Of a stretch of 52,701 nucleotides of DNA, positions 1 through 7,962 are shown piece after piece. The stretch covers positions 1 to 52,701 of the forward strand of contig CAKUAS010000015.1 of assembly GCA_934636655.1 (NCBI GenBank), in the 5' to 3' direction. Made by a program: the position numbers and the translations under genes. Source of the stretch: an uncultured Oscillospiraceae bacterium (lineage in GTDB: Bacteria > Bacillota > Clostridia > Oscillospirales > Oscillospiraceae). The notes beneath the pieces were generated by a model. It did no database searches. It saw nothing but the letters and a program-made list of their open reading frames with translations, and was not told the DNA's origin. How positions within the stretch are numbered: the stretch's first letter is position 1; each line of letters begins with the position of its first letter.

Positions 1-8
1 TAGTTCAT
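1..8 (-). CDS. First codons of a gene truncated at the left edge
   Basis: On the minus strand an ATG at 8-6 follows a good Shine-Dalgarno (AAAAGGAG, about 15-22) with 6 nt spacing, and reading continues off the window. Only two full codons (Met-Asn) are present, so the product cannot be named. It lies downstream of the terminator of the SLH gene, so it is probably a separate unit; a weak -10 (TATACT, about 102-107) is the only promoter-like signal. The start codon is inside one arm of an inverted repeat (3-15/59-71). Confidence 0.4.
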
Positions 9-71
9 ACGGATCTCCTTTTGGTTTTTTGTTTTTGTGGTAATTACATTCTACCAAAGATTCGTATGAAC
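3..71 (-). promoter_or_regulatory. Leader inverted repeat covering a start codon
   Basis: GTTCATACGGATC (3-15) and GATTCGTATGAAC (59-71) are 13-nt inverted repeats with one mismatch. In the minus-strand transcript the upstream arm could pair with the segment that holds the ATG and abuts the Shine-Dalgarno of the left-edge gene. The 43-nt loop is A-rich. This suggests translational control by structure, but it is an inference from base pairing only. Confidence 0.35.
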
Positions 72-120
72 TTCTTTTCTTTTTTTACTGTTGCACTTGA
101 TAGTATAATTCACCGCAAGG

Positions 121-155
121 AAAAAATAACTCCACGTCAAATGACGTGGAGTTAT
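121..155 (-). terminator. Intrinsic terminator of the first SLH gene
   Basis: Perfect 14-bp stem (126-139 with 142-155, AA loop) followed on the minus strand by a T run (126-121). It starts 18 nt after the stop codon of the SLH gene. Confidence 0.9.
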
Positions 156-172
156 AGAGTTATTGCTTCAAA

Positions 173-2665
173 TTATTTGCTTGCAAACTCGCGGTAGATG
201 AAGGTGACAGCCTGACCGCGGGTGCAGGTATCATTGGGTGCAAAAGTGGTCTTGGTGACACCGGAGGTAATGCCGGTCTCAACTGCCCACATGATCGCAT
301 TGTAGTATACGCTGCTCTCGCTTACGTCATCAAACTTTGCGAGGGTGCTTACAATGGGCTTATTCTCATAGCGCCACAGGAAGGTGACGATCTGTGCACG
401 AGTGCAGGGTGCATTCGGAGAGAAGGTAGTTGCGGTAGTTCCGGCGGTTATGCCATTCTCAACTGCCCACAGAATTGCATTGTAGTACGGGCTCTTTGCG
501 GAAACATCGCTGAACGGGTTGACAGCATTCTTTGCGATGGGCTCGCCTGCCGCGCGCCACAGGAAGGTTACAATCTGAGCACGGGTGCAGGGATCGTTTA
601 CGCCGAAGGTTCCGTCAGCCTTGCCGGCTGCAACACCATTTTCGTATGCCCAAAGAATAGCATTGTAGTAAGGACCTGCCTTAACGTCGGAAAACGGATT
701 GAAGCCGGGCTGCTTTGCGTCGCAGCGGGAGCAGAGGCCGTTGACATAGTTGTGGCCGAGAGCCTTGATATCCTTGCCCTTTTCGAGGGTCACATTGCAG
801 CGGGTGCAGACCTTATCGCCGGTGTAGCCGGCCTCGGTGCAGGTCGCGTCCTTGGCGTTAACGAGCTTGGGATCGTGGCCGAGAGCGGGAACGGTCTCCT
901 GACCGGAGAGGACCTTCTTGCAGACCTTGCAGACGGTACCCTTGCTTATGCCGGGCTCGGTGCAGGTGGGAGCCTGTGCCTCAACGTCAACGGGGGTGTG
1001 ATCGACCATCTTGGTCTTCTCACCGGGCTTCATGACCTCGCCGCAGAACTTGCAGACGACATCGCCGGTGTAGCCTTCCTCAGTGCAGGTGGCTTCCTTG
1101 ACGTTTGCGAGCTTGTCGGATGCGGTATGAGCTACCATGTCGGTGATTTTAACAATGGGAGCAATATTGCTGTTTGCGTTTGCAAGCTCAGTGGGATTTA
1201 CCTGAGTCTTGGGGTCGATAGCATTTCCATTAGCATCGATGAATTTTTCGCAAGTGGTGCAATACTTCACGCTGAAGCCCTTATGCTGGCAAGTTGCGTC
1301 ATAGAAAGACTTCTCTACAATCTTGTGGCCGAGTTTGGGGCTATCAACTTTAGTACTCGCATCGCCCTGATGGTCTCCGCAGCGCTCACATACACGGTAA
1401 TCAGTGTATGTATATCCGGCTTCCTCACAGCTATTAGCTTTAGACACTGCCACCCATTTATGGCCGAGTGCCGGAATTTCCACAGATACAGAACCGGGTA
1501 CGTCCTTCCATTCGCCCACTACAAAGCCGTGATCATCTTTTACCTGATTTCCGCTTGCGTCGACTTTAGCTTTGTATTCCTGTTTTACGCCGGTCTGTCC
1601 GGCTTCGGTGCAAGTTGCATTTAACTTGCCAACGATTTGAGTTGCGCCTATAGACGTTGCAGGTTTCCAATAATTGTAGCTAATTTCTTGGTTTCCAACA
1701 TAGCCGCAATCTTTGCATTCAATTTTATCGGTCGTGCCTTTTTTCTGTGCATTATTCTCAAGATAGGGCAGCTTGCCATTAGTCTTAACCGAGCAGTCAT
1801 GTTTCTCATTCAGGGACGGAAGAATGCCTTCATCGCCATACTTAATATAGTAATCGCAGTAGGGGCACTTCTTATCGCCGCAATAGCCCGCGCCGGTAAT
1901 GGGGTTGCCATCTGCGTCTTTATAGACATATATTACGTTGCCATTTGCTTCAGTTACAGTCGCTGCATGGGTCGCCTTAACAGCGGGCATCAAAACTACG
2001 CCATTGTCAAGCTTTGTTTCCTTCGTAACAGTCGGCATCTTTTCGGCGTTATGACCGGGATTAACTGCCGCGAACATTTTATTTACAGCAATAACCTTAT
2101 TCGTGTAAGCATCATAGTCGTTATTGAAATCAGCCGAACTAAACATTCTTACTGCCTTATAAGCATTCTGAACAAAGGTAGCGTCTTTGCACTTTTCGCA
2201 GACAACATAGCCCCAACCGTCATTCTGGCAGGTAGGTGCCTGAACTACATGGAACTCAAGGTTAACATGTGCAAGCTTTGCATCAACCTTATAAGTTGCG
2301 CTGTTAAAATCCTTGTTAGCAAAGCCCTTACCACACTCAGTGCAGTAGCTGACAGTCAGACCCTGATTACGGCAGGTTGCTTCCTGTGCTACCATGGTAG
2401 CGCCCTCACTGCACTTGTGGCCCAAAATAATTGTCTTAAATCTGATTATTTCTATTGAACCACTTTTGATTTCACCGCATTTCTTACATACCTTGAAATC
2501 TACACCGGGAGTTTTCTTCTCGGCATCTTTTTTGATGCTGACCTTAGTGTACTCATGGCTTCCGCCCGCAGAGCAGTCATCATCCGCCGCAAAAACAGCG
2601 GAGACAGGCAGCAGGGACGCAATCATGAGAACCGCCATCAGCATGCTGATAAGTCTCTTTTTCAT
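173..2665 (-). CDS. Secreted S-layer-homology protein with CxxC repeat modules
   Basis: 830 residues. A Sec signal peptide (basic MKKR, hydrophobic core, cleavage near A26) is followed by a long region with about ten short modules of the form ATCTEAGYTG...VCxxCG...ALGH, each with a CxxC pair, and then three SLH domains in roughly the last 170 residues (each starts FSDV/FDDV and ends TRAQIVTFLWR or similar). SLH domains attach proteins to pyruvylated secondary cell-wall polymers, so the protein should sit on the cell surface; the cysteine modules recur in surface proteins of gut Clostridia and have no proven function, though metal or disulfide binding is plausible. The start is supported by AGGAGG 7 nt upstream and a strong promoter at 2738-2765. 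It neighbours a second SLH protein of similar build. The ligand or substrate is unknown. Confidence 0.9.
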   Translation of the reverse strand: MKKRLISMLMAVLMIASLLPVSAVFAADDDCSAGGSHEYTKVSIKKDAEKKTPGVDFKVCKKCGEIKSGSIEIIRFKTIILGHKCSEGATMVAQEATCRNQGLTVSYCTECGKGFANKDFNSATYKVDAKLAHVNLEFHVVQAPTCQNDGWGYVVCEKCKDATFVQNAYKAVRMFSSADFNNDYDAYTNKVIAVNKMFAAVNPGHNAEKMPTVTKETKLDNGVVLMPAVKATHAATVTEANGNVIYVYKDADGNPITGAGYCGDKKCPYCDYYIKYGDEGILPSLNEKHDCSVKTNGKLPYLENNAQKKGTTDKIECKDCGYVGNQEISYNYWKPATSIGATQIVGKLNATCTEAGQTGVKQEYKAKVDASGNQVKDDHGFVVGEWKDVPGSVSVEIPALGHKWVAVSKANSCEEAGYTYTDYRVCERCGDHQGDASTKVDSPKLGHKIVEKSFYDATCQHKGFSVKYCTTCEKFIDANGNAIDPKTQVNPTELANANSNIAPIVKITDMVAHTASDKLANVKEATCTEEGYTGDVVCKFCGEVMKPGEKTKMVDHTPVDVEAQAPTCTEPGISKGTVCKVCKKVLSGQETVPALGHDPKLVNAKDATCTEAGYTGDKVCTRCNVTLEKGKDIKALGHNYVNGLCSRCDAKQPGFNPFSDVKAGPYYNAILWAYENGVAAGKADGTFGVNDPCTRAQIVTFLWRAAGEPIAKNAVNPFSDVSAKSPYYNAILWAVENGITAGTTATTFSPNAPCTRAQIVTFLWRYENKPIVSTLAKFDDVSESSVYYNAIMWAVETGITSGVTKTTFAPNDTCTRGQAVTFIYREFASK

Positions 2666-2737
2666 GTTTCCTCCTGTAATAATTCATTATGTTGGATTTT
2701 TATGCCGCACTTTCCTGTAGCGGCAATCGGTAGTTAG

Positions 2738-2765
2738 ATTATAACATATTTGCCCGTCATGTCAA
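2738..2765 (-). promoter_or_regulatory. Sigma-A-type promoter of the first SLH gene
   Basis: TTGACA (2765-2760), 16-nt spacer, TATAAT (2743-2738) on the minus strand. The roughly 65-nt leader contains a small TGCCGC/GCGGCA hairpin before the Shine-Dalgarno. Confidence 0.85.
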
Positions 2766-2788
2766 GATAGAACAGCCCGTATATAAGT

Positions 2789-2818
2789 AAAGCCCACCTC
2801 TGATCGGAGGTGGGCTTT
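2789..2818 (-). terminator. Intrinsic terminator of the second SLH gene
   Basis: 12-bp stem AAAGCCCACCTC (2789-2800) with its complement (2807-2818), 6-nt loop, T-rich tail on the minus strand, 8 nt after the stop codon. Confidence 0.9.
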
Positions 2819-2826
2819 GAGTCACT

Positions 2827-5091
2827 TCACTGTGCGCGATACAGGAACGAAACGACCTGTGCGCGGGTGCAGGTTGTGTTTGGTGAAAAAGTATATGGGC
2901 TCGTACCGTAGGTTATGCCGCGGCTTACCGCCCACTGCACAGCATCGTGATAGTAGGCATTCGACGGAACGTCCATAAACGGATTATTTCCGCTGACTGC
3001 GGGGCTGTTTGCGGCACGATACAGGAACGAAACGATCTGCGCACGGGTGCAGGTCGCGTTGGGCGAGAAGTGAAGGGCATCCGTACCGTAGGTTATACCG
3101 TTTGCTACTGCCCACTGCACGGCTTTATAGTAATACGCGCCGGGGCGCACATCGGTAAAATTGACAAGTGCATTCACACTCGGCTCACCTGCCGCACGGT
3201 ACAGGAACGATACGACCTGTGCGCGTGTACAGCCTGCGTTGGGCGAGAAGTGCGTCGCATCCGTGCCGTAGGTTATACCATTTGCTACTGCCCACTGCAC
3301 AGCGTCATAGTAATACGCCGCCGGGCTTACGTCGACAAAGTGCTGCGTTACGGGCGGCACATAGCCGGGTTCAGCTACGCCGCAAACGGTGCACACACCG
3401 TTTTTATAGCTGTGTTCGTGCTCGGTTTTCGGGATGGACTCGGTTTTTGTCGCGCCGCAGACGGTGCATTTATAGAGCATCTGCCCTTCCGCCGTCTCGG
3501 TCGGAGCTTTTACGATACTGCCGGAATCCCAAGTGTGTCCAGTCGCCGGGAGCGTTTCGTATTTTGTCTGGTGACAGGTCGAGCAGATGTAGTATGCTCG
3601 GCCATCGGTCGTGCAGGTCGGCTCGACGCGCAGGGCGGTCTTTTCGGTCCAGTAGTGCTCGTTCTCGTCGGGCTCAGTGCCGCCGAGATCGGACTTATCG
3701 CCGCAGTAGACGAGCGTGACGGCGAAGTCCTCCGCGCCGTCCGCGCCGATGGTTTTATCGATAGTAACCGTGTACGGGAACACGGAGCTGCCGGACGTGA
3801 TCTGCGATGCGCCGTAGACCGCGCTGATATTTAGATCGTAGGTGATCTTATCGCCGTTTGCGTCGTAAATACTCACGCAGTCGAAGCTCTCGCTCGTCTG
3901 GTCGCGCTCAATAAGGCGCTTGTGCAGAACGCTTGAATTGTCGCTGCTCTTGAGGTCGGCGACGAGGTAATCCGGACGCACGGGGAGATAGCCGTTATCG
4001 CCCTGCCAGTCGATGCTGATATCTATTTTCTTCTGCGTCGCGGGATCGGTGCGCACGAGCCACAGAGCCTGCACCTCGCCCGTCGCGGGAACGTTTATGT
4101 GCTCGGCCTTCTCCGGGTCGGGAGTGGCGTAGAAATCACCGTTTGCATTCGTGAACGAGCAGTTTACATAATACTGGCCATACGGTACGTCGTAGAACCA
4201 TGTGACCTTATCGCCGCTCGTTGTGGTGCTGAGTTTTTTATAGCGGCCGTCGGTCGTAAATCCGTACATATTGACGGCAACTCCCGCACCGGGGCGCTTG
4301 TAATCGTCCTTATCTCCTGATGTATTGAAATATCGGATGTCCAACCCCACATCGTCGACGAGAGACTTGAGAACGACGGTGGGATTTTCGTCGTTTATAG
4401 TCTCATAGCTTTCATATGGGATGAACACGGACTGGTCGCGGTGGACGATGATAATGTCCGTGCCCTGCGTGAGACCGAGCAGACCGTTGGTCGTGACCTC
4501 CAGATGGCGCAGGCGCGTGCGCAGATACACCGGCGTATCCGAACCCTTGGTCACCTTGAATTTGCAGGTGACGAGGACGTTAGTGTTCTGAAACACCTTC
4601 TGATCGTCGGCGTTGTTGACCTTACCCGTCCAAAAGCCGAGGTCGGAATTCGTGAAGTCCAGCACGCCGGAATCAACGAGTGAACCTGCCAGAGCGTCGT
4701 TCTTCTGAACTGTATAGCCCTTTTTGGTGTTGGGCATGCTCGCCGAGACGAGTGTCAGGCAGTCGGTGTCGTACATGATATTGCCGCCGGCAGACTTGAG
4801 CTTCATCTTCGTGAGTGTTCCGAGCTGCAGCTTACCGAGCGACATACCGGGCAGCTTGACGCCGTTATCCTCGGCAATTCCTGTGATGTAATTAATAAGA
4901 TAGTCCTCGCTGTAGTTTACAAGGTCAGGCGTAAGACGCAGCCAATACGAATATGTAAAGGTATCGCCGACCTTGAATGTGTAGGACGCTGTGCGCGTCT
5001 GCACAGTCAGTGTGTCGCTGTCCGCGTATGCCGCCGGAACAAGGCTCAGCAGCATCAGCAGCGCGAGCATAATGCTTAAAAATCGCTTCAT
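2827..5091 (-). CDS. Secreted S-layer-homology protein with an N-terminal beta-rich region
   Basis: 754 residues from the ATG at 5091, chosen because GAGGTGAGG lies just upstream and the protein then opens with a clean signal peptide (MKRFLSIMLALLML...AYA); an upstream in-frame start would add 13 residues before it. A roughly 450-residue extracellular region without recognisable motif follows; parts look beta-rich and could be cohesin- or Big-like, but I cannot assign it. Two CxxC modules (CSTCHQTKYE, CTVCGATKTE, plus CTVCG) link to three C-terminal SLH domains, each with FxDV...YYxAVQWAV...GITYGT and TRAQVVSFLYRA. Expected at the cell wall. It is the same architectural type as the next gene downstream but has its own terminator and, through a leader hairpin, probably separate control. 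Confidence 0.88.
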   Translation of the reverse strand: MKRFLSIMLALLMLLSLVPAAYADSDTLTVQTRTASYTFKVGDTFTYSYWLRLTPDLVNYSEDYLINYITGIAEDNGVKLPGMSLGKLQLGTLTKMKLKSAGGNIMYDTDCLTLVSASMPNTKKGYTVQKNDALAGSLVDSGVLDFTNSDLGFWTGKVNNADDQKVFQNTNVLVTCKFKVTKGSDTPVYLRTRLRHLEVTTNGLLGLTQGTDIIIVHRDQSVFIPYESYETINDENPTVVLKSLVDDVGLDIRYFNTSGDKDDYKRPGAGVAVNMYGFTTDGRYKKLSTTTSGDKVTWFYDVPYGQYYVNCSFTNANGDFYATPDPEKAEHINVPATGEVQALWLVRTDPATQKKIDISIDWQGDNGYLPVRPDYLVADLKSSDNSSVLHKRLIERDQTSESFDCVSIYDANGDKITYDLNISAVYGASQITSGSSVFPYTVTIDKTIGADGAEDFAVTLVYCGDKSDLGGTEPDENEHYWTEKTALRVEPTCTTDGRAYYICSTCHQTKYETLPATGHTWDSGSIVKAPTETAEGQMLYKCTVCGATKTESIPKTEHEHSYKNGVCTVCGVAEPGYVPPVTQHFVDVSPAAYYYDAVQWAVANGITYGTDATHFSPNAGCTRAQVVSFLYRAAGEPSVNALVNFTDVRPGAYYYKAVQWAVANGITYGTDALHFSPNATCTRAQIVSFLYRAANSPAVSGNNPFMDVPSNAYYHDAVQWAVSRGITYGTSPYTFSPNTTCTRAQVVSFLYRAQ

Positions 5092-5100
5092 TTTCCTCAC

Positions 5101-5139
5101 CTCAACTGTTATGTATATACAGCATACCAACAGTTTGAG
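5101..5139 (-). promoter_or_regulatory. Leader hairpin beside the Shine-Dalgarno of the second SLH gene
   Basis: CTCAACTGTT (5101-5110) pairs with AACAGTTTGAG (5129-5139) with one bulged base. In the transcript the 3' arm ends in the GAG that begins the GAGGTGAGG ribosome site 10 nt before the ATG at 5091. No convincing promoter was found in 5140-5172. Confidence 0.4.
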
Positions 5140-5172
5140 TGATTAAATATAGACATTGTCGGGTGATTGCGC

Positions 5173-5208
5173 AAAAAACAGGCATTCGTATAAAAACGCC
5201 TGTTTTTT
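5173..5208 (-). terminator. Intrinsic terminator of the MarR-MATE-dipeptidase operon
   Basis: Stem AAAAAACAGGC (5173-5183) with GCCTGTTTTTT (5198-5208); on the minus strand the T run follows the stem. It starts 17 nt after the dipeptidase stop codon. Confidence 0.85.
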
Positions 5209-5224
5209 CCTGTTTAACTCTTTT

Positions 5225-5902
5225 TTAATTTGCATCCACAACGGGGTACTCCGTGCTGTCGCTGTAATGCCACCACTCGCCGGAATATCCGACAAATCCC
5301 GCGTCGGTCATGACCGCTTCGAGATAGCTGGCGTTCTCCCCCGCTGCCTGCGATACGTCGCTGTAATCGCGATCGGCGCGCGAGGTGAAGTCGTCAAAGC
5401 AGGAGGGCATCTCGACCGGGTCGCCGTTTGTCCTTATAAGGCTTATATCGACGGTGTTTCCCCTGCTGTGCTTTGAAAATCCCTTTGTAGGATCGGCAAC
5501 ATACACGGGGTTCGGGCAGACCTCCCACAGGCGGTATTGCGCGCTCACCGGGCGGTAAGCGTCCCATATGAGCAGGCTGTAGCCTTCTTCCGCAAGCTCG
5601 CGCTGCGCGGCGGCGAGCTTTTTCACCGTGCCGTAGCGCAGATACGCCGTGCCGTCATCGTAAATGACAACTCCCGTGAAGTTGTCAGTCGTCGCGTATT
5701 TCAGGTCGGTGATGATATCCGGGATGTAGTCTTTTACCCTTACGAGCTCATCGTCCGCCGGGACCGGCGACGGAGTAGTGTGCGATGTCTGAATTGGGGT
5801 GATTGTCGGCGTAGGCGACGTGTGCTCTATACTATCGGCACAGGCGGTCAGCAGCATAAGCAGCATAAGCGCCGCCAGCAAAAGTGCAATGCGTCTTTTC
5901 AT
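5225..5902 (-). CDS. VanX-like D-alanyl-D-alanine dipeptidase, lipoprotein (M15D)
   Basis: 225 residues. The N-terminus is a lipoprotein signal with lipobox LTAC (Cys21), then a Thr/Pro-rich spacer to about residue 50, then a VanX/DdpX-type catalytic domain. Visible zinc ligands and catalytic residues: SKHSRGNTVD (143-152; His145, Asp152), GEWWH (208-212; Glu209, His212) and the DAYRP arginine (Arg117). The family hydrolyses D-Ala-D-Ala. VanX of vancomycin clusters is cytoplasmic, whereas this one should be outside the membrane, so scavenging or wall-turnover work is more likely than resistance; there is no vanH/vanA/vanS nearby. Its ATG overlaps the MATE stop codon by one base (TAATG), making it the third gene of a MarR-controlled operon. 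Catalytic residues appear intact. Confidence 0.85.
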   Translation of the reverse strand: MKRRIALLLAALMLLMLLTACADSIEHTSPTPTITPIQTSHTTPSPVPADDELVRVKDYIPDIITDLKYATTDNFTGVVIYDDGTAYLRYGTVKKLAAAQRELAEEGYSLLIWDAYRPVSAQYRLWEVCPNPVYVADPTKGFSKHSRGNTVDISLIRTNGDPVEMPSCFDDFTSRADRDYSDVSQAAGENASYLEAVMTDAGFVGYSGEWWHYSDSTEYPVVDAN

Positions 5903-7233
5903 TAATAACCGTACCTCTTTCTCTTACCTATCAGGAACAATGCCGTTGCGATGATTGACATGACCTCGGCGCCTACGATGGACAGCCATATGCCGTCGAG
6001 CTCCCAGATGAGCGGAAACAGCATCACCGCCGAAAGCTGGAACACCAGCGTTCGAAGGAAGGATATCAGCGCACTGGTGAGGCCGTCGTTGAGCGCGGTG
6101 AAGAATGATGAGCCGAAGATCGAAAAGCCCGAGAACAGAAACGCAAACGAAAATATGCCAAAGGCATGCACCGTCATGTCAAGGAGCTCATCGTCATAGC
6201 CGACAAAGAGTCTTCCCAGCGGCTCGGCAAGCAGCTGACCTGCCGCGAACATGCACACCGCGCACACAGAGATTATGCGCAGACTGCGCGACAGCAGCCC
6301 CTTGAGCTCCTCCCGGTTCTGTGCGCCGTAGTTAAAGCCGATTATCGGCGCTGTGCCAACGGCATAGCCGATAAAGATCGCCTGGAATATCATACTGACG
6401 TACATGAGAACGCCGTAGGCCGCAACGCCGTCCTCGCCCGCGTATTTCATCAGTTGGACATTATAGAGCATGCTCACGATCGACATGGAGACGTTGCTCA
6501 TAAACTCCGACGAGCCGTTGCCGCAGGTCTTCAGGAGCGCCCTGCCGTCGAACTTGAATTTCACAAGGCGCAGCCGGCTCGTGTTCTCGCGTGAAAAATA
6601 TACGAGCGGTATCACGCCGCCTATAAACTCGCTGATCGCAGTTGCGGCAGCTGCTCCGGTCACACCGAGCGGGATGACCGCGACGAGCAGGGCGTCAAGT
6701 ATCATGTTCGCCACGCCGGAGGCCACGGTGACATACAGGCCGAGCTTCGGCTTTTCCGCCGTTGAAAAAAGGCACTGGAACTCAAACTGCAAAATGTAAA
6801 ACGGCAGAGCCAGCAGGATTATACGGCCATAGATGATGCTCTGCTCCAGAAGCTCGCCCTCCGCGCCCATGAGCCTTGCCACGGGGCGCAGCAGGAAAAA
6901 TCCGAGCGCCGCAAGCACCACGCCGCAGGCCGCCGACACGACGATGATGAGAGTGAATATCTCGTTTGCCTTGTCGGATCTGCGCTCGCCCATGGTTTTT
7001 GCGATGAGCGCGCCGCCGCCGGTTCCGAACATAAAGCCGACGCATCCGAGCACAAGCAGCAGCGGCATGATCAGATTGACCGCCGCAAACGGAGTTTTGC
7101 CGGCAAAGTTAGAAACAAAAAAGCCGTCAACGATGTAGTAGATCGACGTGAACAGCATCATGATGATAGACGGCAGACAATAGCGCAGCAGACGCTTATA
7201 ATCAAAGTGATCGGAAAGCTTTATAGCATTCAT
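5902..7233 (-). CDS. MATE-family multidrug/organic cation efflux pump
   Basis: 443 residues from the ATG at 7233, which overlaps the marR stop (ATGA); a longer reading frame upstream merely runs through marR. About twelve hydrophobic segments arranged as two related halves; the first opens with a PSIIMMLFTSIYYIVDGFFVS-type helix and contains GTGGGALIAKTMGE, typical of DinF/NorM-like MATE transporters, which expel drugs or metabolites in exchange for Na+ or H+. The substrate cannot be read from sequence. It lies between its likely regulator (MarR) and an exported dipeptidase, and translational coupling on both sides suggests fixed stoichiometry and joint derepression. Confidence 0.93.
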   Translation of the reverse strand: MNAIKLSDHFDYKRLLRYCLPSIIMMLFTSIYYIVDGFFVSNFAGKTPFAAVNLIMPLLLVLGCVGFMFGTGGGALIAKTMGERRSDKANEIFTLIIVVSAACGVVLAALGFFLLRPVARLMGAEGELLEQSIIYGRIILLALPFYILQFEFQCLFSTAEKPKLGLYVTVASGVANMILDALLVAVIPLGVTGAAAATAISEFIGGVIPLVYFSRENTSRLRLVKFKFDGRALLKTCGNGSSEFMSNVSMSIVSMLYNVQLMKYAGEDGVAAYGVLMYVSMIFQAIFIGYAVGTAPIIGFNYGAQNREELKGLLSRSLRIISVCAVCMFAAGQLLAEPLGRLFVGYDDELLDMTVHAFGIFSFAFLFSGFSIFGSSFFTALNDGLTSALISFLRTLVFQLSAVMLFPLIWELDGIWLSIVGAEVMSIIATALFLIGKRKRYGY

Positions 7234-7676
7234 GCCTTGACCTCCCCGACGCGGGCGCGCATTGCCGAAAGATAATCCTCGGTAAGCCGGAGATATCTCT
7301 CCAGCTCGTCCGGTGGCCATGAGCCGAGAACGTCGTTTTCGACAGCAATCACCTGCGCAACGGTGCGCTCGGCAAGCGCCGTCCCCTCAGGCGTCAGAAC
7401 AACGGTCTTATGCCTTGCACCGCTGCTCGCTGTTGTGACGCTGCCCTCGGCCTCGAGCTTGCGCAGAGCGGAATTGACCGTCTGCTTCGTGAGCCCCGAG
7501 AAGTCGCAGATATCGCGCAGGGGGCATGCTCCGCCCTCGACGTGCAGGGTGTACAGTATCTGAAACGCGCTGTCCGACAGGCCGAGCCGCTGCGCAAGCT
7601 CGTGGTATAGCGCATCCGTTTCGCCTATGAGCCGGTTAAAGCGCCGAAGCTGTTTTGACTGATGTATCATGCTCAT
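7230..7676 (-). CDS. MarR-family transcriptional regulator
   Basis: 148 residues with the MarR winged-helix layout: helix-turn-helix around ICDFSGLTKQTVNSALRKLE (about 57-76) followed by the wing region ending in KTVVLTPEG. The first ATG has AGGTG 4 nt upstream; a second ATG two codons on is possible. MarR proteins are usually dimeric repressors released by small ligands. A 16-bp perfect palindrome between the -35 and -10 of its own promoter is the obvious operator, implying autorepression and control of the downstream MATE and dipeptidase genes. Confidence 0.92.
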   Translation of the reverse strand: MSMIHQSKQLRRFNRLIGETDALYHELAQRLGLSDSAFQILYTLHVEGGACPLRDICDFSGLTKQTVNSALRKLEAEGSVTTASSGARHKTVVLTPEGTALAERTVAQVIAVENDVLGSWPPDELERYLRLTEDYLSAMRARVGEVKA

Positions 7677-7706
7677 TTCACCTTTAGTCCGAAATCATAC
7701 TTGGGT

Positions 7707-7735
7707 ATCATAGTACGATTTCGTACTGTTGTCAA
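7707..7735 (-). promoter_or_regulatory. marR operon promoter with palindromic operator
   Basis: Minus strand TTGACA (7735-7730), 17-nt spacer, TATGAT (7712-7707). The palindrome AGTACGATTTCGTACT (7712-7727) fills the spacer, so bound repressor would block polymerase. A wider symmetry (GAAATC at 7691 and GATTTC at 7717-7722) may be a second half-site. Confidence 0.85.
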
Positions 7736-7749
7736 GCACAAAGATATGA

Positions 7750-7780
7750 AAAATGCACCGCATGGTTTCCCATGCGGTGC
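7750..7780 (-). terminator. Probable terminator downstream of the LRR pseudogene
   Basis: 11-bp stem (7755-7765 with 7770-7780, TTTC loop) followed on the minus strand by ATTTTTC. It is about 180 nt beyond the LRR stop codon and upstream of the marR promoter, so it also shields that promoter. Confidence 0.6.
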
Positions 7781-7962
7781 TTGTGTATTTTGTGGTGGGC
7801 ACTACACCCTTCATAAAGCAATTTGACTATGTCATGATACCACAATTTGCACGCTCCTTAAATACACATTTATTCCAAATATGCATGCAATTTTTTGTGA
7901 GTTTTTCACAAGAATGACAATTGGTCCAAAAGCGCGCTACCTTCATCTAATGTTATACTGCG
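7781..7962. other. Intergenic region without recognised gene
   Basis: AT-rich, no credible reading frame. It holds a short TTGTGA/TCACAA hairpin (7895-7911) without a U-tract. Nothing else identified. Confidence 0.5.

Noticed and set aside
2840..3330. Roughly 170-bp DNA repeats, considered as tandem repeats or a CRISPR-like array
   Set aside because: They are the coding DNA of three SLH domains; the period and conserved blocks match the protein repeats and there are no spacers.
5225..5902. Vancomycin-resistance cluster
   Set aside because: No vanH, vanA/B-type ligase or vanRS gene is nearby, and the enzyme is a lipoprotein rather than cytoplasmic.
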